Below, in pieces: positions 12,401 to 24,419 of a stretch of DNA of 64,000 nt. The position numbers and the translations under genes are program-made. Positions within the stretch are counted from its first letter, which is position 1. Each line of letters opens with the position of its first letter. The notes below the pieces were generated by a model. The model saw only the letters and a list, made by a program, of their open reading frames with translations, had not been told where the DNA came from and did no database searches. Where the stretch lies: NCBI GenBank assembly GCA_949130495.1, contig OX422211.1, positions 395,433,049 to 395,497,048 of the forward strand, given 5' to 3'. This stretch comes from Sambucus nigra. Taxonomy: Eukaryota; Streptophyta; Magnoliopsida; Dipsacales; Adoxaceae.

Positions 12401-14040
12401 TGAAGATTCTCTTCAGCTTGACACATTGCTTCATTACTTTCTTTGAGTTAGGTATCTTTCTCCTCCAACATAAATTTAATCCCAACATTCTTTTCAATCA
12501 ATTTTCTTACTTGTTTAGCGAATTTGACTAAATGAGCTTTCTTCTTAGAGAACTTAGCCATTTCTTCATTTATAGGAAGATCCAATCAACGGAATCATTT
12601 TTGATGACATCGAAAATGGATTCTGATGAAGAACTTGTAGCTCTTTCTAGTTCTTCTTTTGATTCTGGTTGTGATATGCCCAAATCGAAATTGGGCCTGC
12701 CATCATCTTTCACTTCTTTTTCTTTACTCTTTGAAACTTCCTTCTTCAAAGCAACTTTACTGATATCATTATCATTCATCCATTCTTTTAATATTCCCAA
12801 GCTCCATCGAAGAAATCTTGGTTACTTGTTCTCCTTCCCCTCGATTGGATTGATAACATTAAACTTCTCGCATACCCAATACTGTGAAAATTGAAATAAA
12901 AATTATAAATTATACCATTTAAACCAATTAATATGGGTAACAATGTAAGTATTATTAAATAACACGCATAAGAAATAAAGTACATGCAAATTTCATTGAA
13001 ATTTTATTTTCAATTTATGTGTACTTTATGTTCTATGCGTGTACTTTTCATAAAGTACATGCATGTTTAATAAAGTACACGTACATTCAAAATGATTTGG
13101 TTCAATGAAATGTGTGTGTACTTTATGAAATATGCATGTACTTTAACAAAATACACGCATGTTTTATAAAGTATACGCACATTTAAAATGATTTGGTTCA
13201 ATGCATTGTGTGTGTACTTTATAAAATATGTGTGTACTTTAACATTGAAATGTGTAGAATGATGTTTCCTCTCCATTAATGATATGACGCATCCACTGGT
13301 TGTGCTGGGCTTAGGTATGGCCATTTTATGGATAGAGTGGATAAAAAATCCATGGATGGTAGAAGCCTAGTCATAGTCAATCTTATCATCAATGTCGTTG
13401 ATGTATTGAGTACAAAATTCTCCTACTGTAAAGTTGGAGTTGGAGAATAGGAGCATTGTCATGAAATATAGGGCAACAAGCTTAATAAAATCATTCCTTC
13501 CCTCTTCGGTATCAAGCTCAACTGACGTCTTCAATCCCTTTGTAATATCTAATTTTCTAATCTTTTGGTCAGCCTTGAAGTAGCGACTGAGAAATTCAGG
13601 TTTGGCATCAGATTGATCCATGCTCTTATTTAGTTCAATTTTCTTTTTCCCCTTCGTTATTGGCATCCTAAAAATTTAACTTATATCGTTGGGGCTTATT
13701 TGGGCATCGCTAATCAGCTTAACACACTTTGTGTTTTTTAGAGCTCAACAATGGTGAGAATGTTTTTATCACTCTTTTATGATCTCCCTCTACTACTTCA
13801 CCACTGTAGTAGTTATTGAATAACTTTCAGAAAGGCGTCTTCTTAATAAGCTCAATATGCTTCTCATTGATTTTGCTACGAATATCAGAAAAATCATGAT
13901 AGAAGCTCAGGACATTCGACCTATGTTGGTCGTATTTATGAACTTCCCTTATTGACTTCTTTGTCCTTTTCTTCTTATCTACTTTTGTTCACTCATATCT
14001 ACAATTATTTTTCCGGATTCTTTCCCTTTTGCGCCCTTGT
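9480..14040 (-). pseudogene. MULE-borne DUF1985/ULP1 cysteine protease gene, degenerate
   Basis: The family consists of ULP1-like (peptidase C48, SUMO-protease fold) genes captured by plant MULEs, such as the Kaonashi group. On minus, in order: an N-terminal block (INEKHIELIKKTPF, near 13870); a DUF1985-like block at 13666-13367 with LVALYFMTMLLF and YINDIDD; a PRFLRW block near 12810; a Lys/Glu-rich coiled coil at 12333-12001; a basic linker at 11263-11057; then the protease. That has GHFTLVIY (His) and VVHMDSLR (Asp) within 10154-10050, PRQNNG (Gln) near 9740, and DCGVFCIYY (Cys) near 9610, so the whole catalytic set is visible. Introns carry the dispersed motif. A stop replaces a residue after KKTPF (13840) and another replaces the Trp of the usual YDWA (about 13370). 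The splice acceptor before DCG lacks AG. It is therefore probably dead. Confidence 0.75.
11567..12000. repeat. Intron of the ULP1-type gene packed with the dispersed motif
   Basis: Between the coiled-coil exon and the basic-linker exon, at least nine copies of ATGCGTGTACTTTA-like or complementary motifs occur, for example at 11605, 11690, 11785, 11805, 11850 and 11928. Exons on either side are almost free of it. Confidence 0.65.
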
Positions 14041-15250
14041 CTTCAAAGTCATTTCTGTAAAGAAAATGAGTATTGACTAAAGTAAACGCATAAAGATTAA
14101 ATTACACACATAAAGAAAGAAAGTACACACATAAAACAATAATGTGCACGCACATTGGAATAAAATATAAGCTTTAAAACATAACGTATAAGTAATTTTC
14201 AATAAAATGGACTTATCAAAACATAAAGTACATGGATTTTGTATTGAAGAACAAATATATTTCAATGGAGTGCAAGAATGTTTAACATAATTACATGCAA
14301 TATTCTCTTAATACTTCATAAAAATCTCAACAAAATACACGAAATACGTAATACAAAATTTCAATAAACATATTCCCCATCGTGAGTTACATGGTAATAC
14401 CTAAGACCTGTTGTTTGATAAGTTATAAACCAAGATTCCGTGTTCGTAACATATTCACAAAAGAAGTGATATTATAAATCCATGCTAAACGCGCCAGCCT
14501 TTTCAAAACCTCTTAAGCAATAATGATCAATTAGTTTTGCTAAATCATTCGCTTTTGATACAATTACTGGAAGCTTTGTACATAAAAAGTGCACTTAATG
14601 TCTTCAAATTAACAGTAAAAACCAAGTAACTTTTTCGCTCTATCATAAATCTGACGTAGAAAATGAATTATGTCACCATAAGTAGTACTGACTATTAATG
14701 TGAAAGGTTTTGTACTGTTAAGATCTTTAAAGGTGCACCCAATAGTTTTGTAGTTGAACATGCTTGATGGTATGATTCCGAAACAGCAACACAACCCAAA
14801 AACTTTTTATAAACAGTGGAATATCATTCAAATGCCACTGGCATGGACCATTATAACATAGGATTTGTTAAATATAGAGAGGACGTATATGTTTAATAAA
14901 GTAAAAGCATAATACATAAGCTACATGCACATTGGATTGAACCAAATCAATCTCAATGAGCATGTACTTTATGTAATTGGGTATTTTTTTATGAAAGCAC
15001 ACGCAAAATAAATAAAGTACACGCATATTGGATTGAAACAAATCAATTACAATGTGCTTGTACTTTATGTATTATACGTGTACTTTATGACAGTAAACAC
15101 ATTATACATAAACTACACGCACATTGGATTGAACCAAATAAATTTCAATGTGCGTGTACTTTATGAATTTGCCTGTACTAATTGAAAGTACACGCAAATT
15201 AATAAAGTACATGCACTATTTTGGTTCAATCCAATATTACCACAATAATA
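14041..15250. repeat. Upstream spacer of the ULP1-type gene, motif-rich
   Basis: Motif copies in both orientations cluster at 14090-14150 and 14930-15215, several arranged as inverted pairs around TTGGATTGAACCAAAT. A minus-strand block at 14794-14609 gives an open frame of 61 residues without a known relative. The MULE terminal inverted repeat should be near the right end but was not identified. Confidence 0.5.
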
Positions 15251-15254
15251 TATG

Positions 15255-15383
15255 AAGTATTAAATGTCGTTCGTTCGGATCACAATTAATACGACGTATG
15301 AAAATACACAAAGCTTGCATATATTCCCCAATCCTTAATGAATTTTGCTCGCCCAAACAACAATTAATATAGGAGGTACGAAA
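15255..15383 (+). repeat. Short tandem repeat, left part (about 87-bp unit)
   Basis: Blocks GGATCACAATTAATACGACG and AACAACAATTAATATAGGAG, each followed by a TATGAAAATACAC-like or GTACGAAA end, mark successive units of about 87 bp. The matching right part is at 27248-27335, beyond the inserted gypsy element. The array was therefore split by the insertion. Confidence 0.6.
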
Positions 15384-17337
15384 TGTAATAACCGGGACTT
15401 TCAAATCAATCAATCGACCCTAATCACCTACATTCATTATTTCAACCCTCATAAAGTATTCAAATTCACAAGTCTTCTAAGAAGAATAAAACTATCCTTG
15501 ATGCCACACAACTTTACTAATAACCTAGACATCATGAAGTTTTAATAATTATAGACTAGCCCCTAAAAACTTTAATCCAACATAACTTGACTTATACTTA
15601 ACCCCTAAACCCCAACTTTATATCAAATTAATTTTCAAGACTTCAACTAAGACAAAATTATAATTTCAGCCCTTGAAACTTTTTGAATTTATAAAAAGTA
15701 TCTATAAACTTCGTTAAAAGTACACTTTTAAGGCTATAAATGCATATACTTGACCAACCAAGGACCAAAAACCAAAGTTTTAATAATTTCACATTACCCC
15801 CGTCCAAATAAGCCTACACATCAGCACAAGAAGTTAAAAATGACGTGTGTACACCATGCACACATGTGAGGTACATTAACTAAGCTAGAAAACTTCACAT
15901 ATTCAGTTCAAATCCACCTTCCTTCTCCACCAATGAACTCTCCTGACCAAACACTATAAATGCCCCGAGAATTCGTCAGTTCAAACTCACCCCAACAACA
16001 GTTTCAAAACCCGAATTTTTCACTCCAAATAGGTGCACTATGATTTTATGTACTATATTCAGTTCTTTTAGTTTCAATCGATTTCTGTGTTGTTATGATC
16101 CCAGAATATATCAAAACAATCTTACGTAGGAAACAGGCCCTAGGTGAAAAATATGAAGTTTTCACCATTAAAGCTTGAGCTTTAATGGCGAATTTCGAAA
16201 TAATGATCAAAACTCAGGTTTAAATCTTTGAATGTCTTCATTAGAACCTCGGGAACTCAAGTGTAATGATCAAATCCCATGAATGTTCATGATAAGCTCT
16301 AATTATTTAAAAGTTTATTTTGAACCAGAAAATTAAAAATCTTAAATTCTCCCGGTATAATCCATCTCAAACCTTGAAATCAAAACCAAATTACTCCTAT
16401 ACATAGCAAAAACCAAACTGAATCCCTGCCGTGTCCTCGAAAGCCACGAATGTTAGGTCAAAATTTCACTAAAACACACAATTATGGAACTTGAGATATA
16501 CTGCATCTCAATCCACAAAACCTATATATTTATATTCCTTATGAAATTTTAGGTTGGGTTGTTAAGAAATCATCTCAAATGGTTTACAAATCAAGGAGAA
16601 ATCTCAGAAAAAATCAGAAACCCTAAATTCAACTGTCGAGGGGAAAAATATGAACTTTTTAATAAGAAACTTTGACCTCGAGCGTGAGGGCGCGTGGCCA
16701 ATCAGAATTTTTAAAAAAAATTATTTTATTTTTTGGGTCAAAATGATATAAGGTAAGGCCATCTTTGGTTCAACTTAGCCTAAGTTATGGAAAAATGATG
16801 TTTTAACATTGAAATATTTTCCCTAAATTGCAATTTGACCCCTCTTGAATTTTCCAACTTATGAATTTGTACCCCAAACTTTGTCTATGAATATTTTAAA
16901 ATATTTTTAGACAGAAAGTCTCTTATACCAAAGTTCAAATATGACCTTAAGTCCAAGATTTTAAAGTCCCAAATTATTTACAATTAAACCCCCAAAACTT
17001 TAAAAGATGCAGTTTTTTCTATAAACTGATAAGTATGAGGTTATCAGCTTTAATTCTTTAGTGTTGCTATACAAACACTGAATTATATACACACTCCAAC
17101 TCTCATCTATACATATACTTGTCATATAACTGGTAAGTCTGCTTATCATATTTGTGCTAATTCTTTTTTACTCTAGATGAACCAGGAAAAAGAGGATAAT
17201 ATGTCTTCCCTTTTAGAGACAGATTCCAACCATCTATTTACATAAGTGATCGTGTGGGCAGAGAATAAGCCAGATGGGAGCAATGAGTGGTGCTTTTTGA
17301 TTTTCTACTTTATAGTTCGTATTAAAAAAATGTAACT

Positions 17338-19189
17338 TGTAAGGACACAAATTTCCATTGAGTCCTTTGTAGTTTTGGCTCAATTCCGGACAAAAACGTT
17401 TGAGTCATAGGATAGAGTTATTGACTATCCTTCAAGCCTATGACATACTAAAGTTAGACCTTTAGGATTTTTGTGGTTTTTGTCCCGGAATAGCCAAATG
17501 GGGAGATTTGTAAGGACACAAATTTCCAATTGAGTCCTTTGTAGTTTTGGCTCAATTCCGGACAAAAACGTTTGAGTCATAGAATAGAGTTATTGACCAT
17601 CCTTCAAGCCTATGACATACTAAAGTTAAAGACGTAGCGGCCAAGTTTTTAAAGCTTCATCAAATGTCGTGTTTAATTTTCCTCGTTTTTACGTCAACAA
17701 CATGTGTTCCGTTTACTCCTAAGGTATGAATTCATTGTAAATATATATATATATATACAGGAGCTTGGAACATTTTTCATTGGGTGAACTTTTATTTTAA
17801 ACTGTTGTTTATTTTCATAAAGATTTTATTAAAACTTTAAAATAAAGTATATAAAGTTTCGGGGCTAAAAATAGAATTTTTAGCTTTCTGGAAGTTCGTT
17901 CGATATTGTCGTTCGAACGAGTTTGTCGTTTGAACGAGAATGTCGTTCGAACGAGGTTTTTCCAACAAGTTCCCTATTTGGCCATTGGAACATCGTTCGA
18001 ATTGTTGTTCGAAAGAAAAGGATGTTCGAACGAGAATTCTAACGAGTTATCTAACGACTTTACATTTTTATCCACTGGAACATCGTTAGAAGGGTCGTTC
18101 GAATGAGACTCCGTTCAAATGAAAATATCGTTCGAATGAGATTTGGCGGGAACAGTTTATTTGGCAATTTTGAGCAGTTTTTTCCACTTCTTTACCCCAC
18201 TATCTTTTTGCTAGAATAATTAAGTGTGGGAACCAACTTTTTCTATTAACTTTTGCACTATCCTCCATCTCCTAGAGAGAGTTTTGAGAGTTCAATCTTC
18301 CAAGAAAAAGTTCATGCTTATGAGTGTCTATTTTTCAAGAAAAATTTATTAAACACTCTTGTTTTCACCCATATTGTTTATTCCAAGTTTCAATATATAT
18401 ACATCTTGCTTGGAGTGTTTGGCACCGAGTTTTCTCTACCACATTGAAGAGATTGTTTGGGTTTACTTCTAAATCCCTCAAAGAAGAAGAGTTTGTTTTG
18501 CTGCGGCATTCTCACATGGTCAAAGGCACCATGTGTGGTTGACGGTGTACCTAATGTCTCATTGGTGAATTCCAAGATTCCGGTGGAGCTCTGGGGTTGT
18601 CAACTAGGCGGAGGTGTTTACAAGAAGACGCATCAAGGCTTGAAAGGGGTCGAGTCGAGGAATTAAGTCATCTGTCGTGTAATTGTAAAACCATACTTAG
18701 TGGACTTAAGGCTAGGGTCGTCCGAGGTTTTTTCCCGTTGTGGATTTTTCCTCGTACATCGCGGCGTAGTGATTTATTTATTTATTTTATCTTTTACAAA
18801 ATTCACCTAGAACGCATGCTTAGGTAAAAAGATAAAATTTGGTTTATATCACTACTTAATTAAATTGGTGCTAAATAAATTTGGGTATTATTTATGTTAA
18901 TTTAATTCAAGTCATCACTTAATTTGATAAAATTGGTTTGGCCTAATTTGGTAATATTGAAAATATGACTTAGGCAAATTTCTAGGACTTGGGTTGAATT
19001 AAGTTGGTTTAAGTGAAATTAAAATTTGAATGGATTTAATCTTATTTCACTTTGTTTAATTTTAATTTGAAAAGAAATTAAAATTAGTTAATTTGTTTAA
19101 ATTGAACCATCTGACGCTTCCGCATATTCAAAAAGGAAATTACCTTTTTGATAGTAAAGATTTCAAAAATTGGGGGCCTCGTGTTTTCA
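17338..19189 (+). mobile_element. Nested GAG-only-family LTR element, internally deleted
   Basis: It is flanked by TAACT on both sides (17333-17337 and 19190-19194). It starts TGTAAGGACACAAATT and ends GGCCTCGTGTTTTCA. The first 120 bp (17338-17457) are the start of an LTR. Then comes a 50-bp piece with a polypurine-like AAATGGGGAGATT (17496-17508), followed by a full LTR (17509-19189) that again starts TGTAAGGACACAAATT. Almost the whole internal region and most of the 5' LTR are thus deleted. It belongs to the same family as 37989-39567. Confidence 0.8.
17890..18150 (+). promoter_or_regulatory. Cluster of TCGTTCGAACGA-type palindromes in the LTR
   Basis: About eight copies or near-copies of the self-complementary 12-mer TCGTTCGAACGA occur here, in the U3-like part of the LTR, ahead of a TATATATACA stretch near 18394. 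A homologous cluster is present in the related LTR at 38355-38510. A role as enhancer or structural element is inference. Confidence 0.5.
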
Positions 19190-19310
19190 TAACTCACTCC
19201 TGCGATTGTACTACTCTATGTAAACCATTTTAATAATGAATAAATTTCAATTATTTTTCCTTAACTTTAATTCATTGCTTTATGTATATTCTCTTGAGCA
19301 TTTGTACAGA

Positions 19311-20100
19311 GCATATTTTAAATTTAACATATTATCGAGATAACATTTTATACAGAAAAAGAAACTTATAAGATATTAGTTATTTTATCATTTCATAACT
19401 TTTTTTTATTACCATTATTATATGGTAATTCCATTTCTGCAGTATGGATACTTGGGATACATTTATGTTCAATGTGGAGATTGAGTCGAATAACCGTTGG
19501 GAAACTAGAGTCCTGGAAGAAGCATTAGCAAAGTTACGAGAAATGATTCGTTCAGTAAAAGAAGATTGGATAGGTGCCAGTAGCAATGTCAAGCGGTTAA
19601 TACTAACGAATAGAGTTTTAAGTGAAATGAAAGTTATGAGAAAAGTAGATGACTACATGAACGGTCCAGTGATATTTTAATAAGCTATTAATCTTGCACT
19701 CACAAATACTCTACCGACCCCACCTATGTATCCAGATGCGACATCAAATGGAGAAATACATGGTGATTACTCTCCTGACACCAGTACTGACTCGATTGAT
19801 GATTCCCCTAACCAAGAAGATTACCTAGTTAGTTCAGAATCCAGCGTTGATGATGAGGTTGTTGTTCCTACTTAAAATACAAAGTTAAAGTTATCTCCTA
19901 ATGTAGATAGCATAATACATTATTGTAAATAATGTGCCATACTAAGCCTTGGGAGATTAACTAACTGTTATAGTTAGTGATAATGTAGAATTAGTTTGTG
20001 ATATATAACGTTAATGTATCATAAAACTCATCTTGTATAATATAATAGTCTTGTGACATATCCTTGTTTTATGATTCATATTATTAAAAACTATTTTATT
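19311..20100 (+). other. Leader/pre-gag region of the Tekay/Del-like element
   Basis: It contains a 78-codon open frame from an ATG at 19444 (MDTWDTFMFNVEIESNNRWE), then a Ser/Asp/Glu-rich stretch near 19740-19870 that is broken by stops. Neither matches a named domain. The position between LTR and gag fits a leader or a decayed N-terminal extension of Gag. Confidence 0.4.
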
Positions 20101-20159
20101 ATATTTTAGGATGGTTTATTACTCAAATTCCCTTAACTGAAACTCAAATTGAAGGAATC

Positions 20160-20975
20160 ATGCGATGTCTTCAGGAACTCACTTCTTTAGCCCGACAACA
20201 ACAAAACTTCTTGTTCTACTCCAGAGGACAATTCTGAAGAAATCCGCAGGATTAATGCCTTTAAAGAATTTTTTAGACGACGGCCTTTCGTCTTTCCTTG
20301 GAAAGCTAAGTGCCGGTGAAGCTGAGAAATGGATACGTTGTGAAAATTCTAAATGGAGTAGGTATAGCTACCAATCTCCGAGTAACTTTAGCAGCCTATA
20401 TGTTTGAAGGTGAAGCTGATTTATAGTGGTAAACGGTGTCATATAACCAGAACATTGTTAATTTTACTTTGGAAAATTTGAAGAGATTTCATTCAAAAAG
20501 TATTTTCCTAAGGATGAATGAGATCAACGTACCGTTGATTTCTTGAAATTGCAACAAGTCAATATATATATAGCCCAATACGAAGACAAATTTATCGAGT
20601 TATCTCTTTACTCCCTTAAGTATATAAATATCGAGATAAAAAAAGTGGAAGCAATTTGAAATATTACTATATCCAAGAATGAAGAATTCAGTCGATCCTT
20701 TACAAATTCATGAGTATTCTCAACTTATCGATGATTGTAGAATGAAATTATTCCATCGTAATACATCTTCTCCCCCCGGTTTTAGAAATAATCACATTAT
20801 TAGAACCCCATCTCAATCTCTACCTCAACCCTATCCAAATTCGAGTGGACAAGCTTACTCCCAGATCCGTCATAACACAACACGTTCAGTGATATCGTTG
20901 TCATGAATCTCACGAAGTAGGATATATCCGGCCACAATGTCCTAAGTTAAGATCTCTTTAGACCCATCATCAGTC
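20160..20975 (+). pseudogene. gag: Degenerate gag of the Tekay/Del-like element
   Basis: The typical block of this lineage is readable across frames: YMFEGEADL at about 20397-20425, a following aromatic pair partly lost to a stop, and a FHSKSIFL-type stretch. A Pro/Ser/Gln-rich segment (20679-20900) leads to a damaged zinc knuckle near 20893-20945, where a stop stands for the first Cys and RCHESH..GY..PQCP remains. Several frameshifts and stops make it non-coding. The product would have formed the retrotransposon particle. Confidence 0.75.
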
Positions 20976-21039
20976 AAACTATCCCTCAAAAAATCTAAAA
21001 TCCAGTCCTATCCAAAATTAGCCTAAGCCAAATCATGTT

Positions 21040-21603
21040 ATGAAAATTATGCCAATCCTGAGTTGTGGCAAGAATTATGCAATACTGCCTACACGAAACT
21101 TCCATGATGTGATAGAAGGTATGATATTTTTCCAACATCATCCTTCACATATTTTATTTGATTTAAGTTCAAAAAATTCCTTTATTAGTCTTAGACTAGC
21201 TAAACTATTGCAATTACTATCGACATCTTTAGCTGCTCCATTGGATATTGAATTACCGACAGGTGAAATCAATACACTAAAATAATGTTATTGCAATTGT
21301 ATAATTCAACTTCGTTTAGGAACACTCCTTGTTAATTTGATAATTCTAGATATTTGTGGTTTCGATATTATTATCGAAATGGAAGTTATGTCAAGACATC
21401 ATGCTTATATCGATTGTCATGCCAAGAAAATTTATTTTCAAGATGAGGATAATTGTTCTTTTGTATTTCAAGGATCAGGATCGTCTCAACCATCAAGTTT
21501 CCAAATTCAAATCTCTTATTTAATTCCAAACCTTTTAGAACAATTCAAAGATGTTTTTCTCGAAGAATTACTAGGATTACCCCCTTTGAGAAATCGAGTT
21601 TAG
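21040..21603 (+). pseudogene. PR: Degenerate retroviral-type aspartic protease
   Basis: The segment cleaved the polyprotein in the live element. It reads HDVIEGMIFFQHHPSHILFD, where the catalytic DTG/DSG is LFDLS (Gly lost), then NSFISLRLA. A stop at about 21283 is followed by ILDICGFDIIIEMEVMSRHH and YIDCHAKKIYF, matching the conserved GFDVILGMDWL...ID pattern ahead of RT in this lineage. The key Asp-Thr/Ser-Gly triad is altered, so it is inactive. Confidence 0.75.
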
Positions 21604-22996
21604 TATCAATCTTTATCCTAATTCATTTCCTATTCCGGCACCTCTATATCGAATGGCTTCTTTAGAACTTTGAGAAATCCGTACCCAATTATATGACCTT
21701 CTTGAAAAAGGTTTTAATCGATTAAGTTCATCTCCTTGGGGACCTCGGGTATGATTTGTCAAGAAACATGATTGAAGCTTTAGATTATGCATAGAATATT
21801 ATAAACTGAACTCAGTAACTATTAAGAATAAGTATCTGTTGCCCCAAATAGGAGATCTATTTCATCAACTTCGAGGAGCAAGGGTCTTCTCTAAAATAAA
21901 CTTACGGTCCGGTTACCCTCAATTGTGAGTTAGATAAGAAGATATTCTAAAAACTACGTTTCAAACTCATCGAATTTACAATAATGTCATTTGGGTTAAC
22001 CAATTCACCCACAACTTTTATGGATCTAATGCATAGAATCTTTCGGCCTTTTCTTGACCAATTTTTTATCGTTTTCATTGATGATATTCTTGTTTATTCT
22101 CAAAATCCAGTAGAACATGCTCAACATTTAAAATAAATTTTAGGTACTCTAAAAAAATATCGGTTATATGCTAAGAAGAGAAAATGTGATTTTTTAATAA
22201 AGGAAATAAATTTTTTAGGACATGTGATTTTTAAAAATGGAATCCAAATTGATCTAGCAAAAATCTTAGCCATTTTAGAATGGAAAAATCCTGCCAATAT
22301 TACCGAGATAAAGAAATTTTTAGGATTAGCTGGATATTACCTTCGTTTTATAGAAAGATTTTCTCGCATTGCTCTCCCCCTTTTAAAACTAACTAGGAAG
22401 GAAGTTCCATTTGTATGGACGGATAAATGTAACCAATCATTCCCAATTTTAAAGGACAAATTAACCACTGCTCATGTCCTTACCATTCCTTCTAGTGATG
22501 TAAGCTACATTGTATATACCTATGCCTCATTACAAGGGTTAAAATGTGTGTTAATGCATAATGAGAAAGTTATAGAGTATGGGTCACGACAACTCAAAAG
22601 ACTCATGAACGTAATTACCCTGTCCATGATCTTGAGTTAGCAGCAATAGTTTTTGCATTGAAAATTTGGCGTTATTACCTTTATGGTGAAAATTTTCAAG
22701 TCTTTTTTTATCACAAGAGTTTAAAATATATTTTTACTCAAAAGGACTTGAATTTAGGACCATAACACTGAATGGAATTTTTGAAAGATTATCGATTTAA
22801 ATTAAATTACCATCTAGGCAAAGGCAATGTAGTAGTTGATGCTTTAAGTCAAAATCCAGCAGGAAGACTCTACGCTTTAATTTCTTACGATATTGCTGCT
22901 ACCATAAACCAACATGACCTTCTATTAATATCCCCTTTCACAAAATTTTCCAACATTAATGCATATCCCGAATTGAGAGAGAAAATCTTAGTTTAA
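21604..22996 (+). pseudogene. RT-RH: Degenerate reverse transcriptase and RNase H
   Basis: RT motifs remain in shifting frames: [28 protein letters not shown], the catalytic [19 protein letters not shown] (about 22070-22132) and FLGHVIFKNGI. RNase H starts at about 22400 with FVWTDKCNQSFPILKDKL, continues to IEYGSRQLK, and ends with FKLNYHLGKGNVVVDALSQN near 22800-22857. In the RNase H core the usual DAS is YAS. At least ten stops or shifts lie between 21600 and 22770. Confidence 0.8.
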
Positions 22997-23009
22997 TGAA
23001 CCTAAGATT

Positions 23010-24400
23010 CTTTTGTAGAAACCTTTCGAGATAAAATACCTGACTTCTCATAAGATAAGGAAACAATTTTACGATTTAGAAACAGATTGTATGTACCTGA
23101 TGATTCATCTCTTCGAGAAGAAGTATTACAAGAAGCCCATCGTTTGAAATTTATGATTCACCTTGGAAGTTTGAAAATGTACCACGCCCTAAAGAAGCAA
23201 TATTGGTGGCCAAATATGAGAAATGATATCGAGAATTTTGTAAGGAAATGTCTTACTTGTCAATAAGTAAATATGGAACACCAACACCCTGGTGGACTCC
23301 TGCATCCCATACCAATTCCCAAGTGGAAATGGGATCATATTACCATGGATTTTATCAGCGGACTATCTCGTACGTCCCGATGATATAATTTTATTTGGTT
23401 AATAGTAGATCGACTTACCAAATCTGCTCATTTTCTACCAATGAAGACCACCAACTCATTTCAGAAGCTCAACAAGCTCTACATTTGAGAAATTATCTGA
23501 TTATATGGAATTTGTATATCCATCGTATCAGACAAAGATTCTCATTTTGTAGGAAAGTTTTGGCAAGCACTGCAAACTGCAATGGGTATTAAACTTCATT
23601 TAAGTACCGCATTCAACCCACAAATGGATGGATAATCAAAACATACAATCCAAACATTAGAACATATGCTATGCACTTGTGCGTTAGATATGCCCGACAA
23701 CTGGAATGTACATTTACCCCTTGTTGAATTTTCATATAACAACAGTTTTCTGATCAGTATTGAAGCTGCCTTGTTTAAAGATTTATATGGAAGACTGTGT
23801 AAATCACCTGTATATTGGATAGAATTCGAAAGTAGTAAATAATTTGGTCCCGAGATAATCCGATAAACCACTGATAGAATCCAACAAATTCGAGAAAGAT
23901 TGAAGATAGCCCAAGATTATCAGAAAAGTTATGCAGACCAACGCTAGAAACCCTTTGAATTTCAAGTTAATGACCAAGTATTTATGAAAGTTTCTCCTCG
24001 AAAAGGAATCATACGCTTTGGAAATAAAGGAAAATTAGCCCCCCAAATATATTGGACCTTTCACAATTTCTAAACGAATTGGCTCCGTAGCCTTTCAATT
24101 ATAATTACTTGTGGAATTATCCAATATTCACAATGTATTTTACATGTCTTAGTTACGCTAGTATATTTTTTATCCTTCTCATACCATTACATGGCAAGAC
24201 ATCTCTATTGAACCAAACCATGAATTTGAAGTACGCCCTATTCAAATTCTGGATCGCGAAGTGATGCATCTTAGAAATAAGGAAATACCCTAGGTTAAAG
24301 TACTTTGGTAAAATCAAAATCATCAAGAATCCATATGGGAACCATAACAGGCTATGAAAGATCAATATCCCGACTTATTTCAAGGTAAATTCGAGGATAA
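23010..24400 (+). pseudogene. INT: Degenerate integrase with Tekay/Del-type tail
   Basis: The zinc-binding HHCC region is visible (HLGSLKMYHALKKQYWWPNM, then CLTCQ at about 23250). The catalytic core start [15 protein letters not shown] (about 23330) is followed by LTKSAHFLPM. After many frame changes the C-terminal GKLAP..I and RPIQILDREVMHLRNK blocks appear. The tail FQGKFEDNFF near 24380 leads directly into the 3' LTR, the usual arrangement in this lineage. All parts carry stops. Confidence 0.75.
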
Positions 24401-24419
24401 TTTTTTTAGGTAGGTAGAC

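Larger units (their letters stand above)
15384..19310 (+). mobile_element. 5' LTR of the Tekay/Del-like element
   Basis: It aligns by eye with 24420-27247 along its length except for two changes. A segment matching 26093-26810 of the 3' LTR is absent at about 17027, and a foreign LTR element is inserted at 17338-19189 with target duplication TAACT. The end near 19310 is blurred: the last 20 bp of the 3' LTR are not matched and no clear primer site follows. Confidence 0.75.

Noticed and set aside
12532..12894. 120-codon plus-strand frame
   Set aside because: It is the shadow of the minus-strand exon of the ULP1-type gene that holds the PRFLRW and acidic blocks.
5073..15250. MULE terminal inverted repeats
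   Set aside because: No pair of long inverted ends was recognised by eye; the left end is lost to the LTR insertion.
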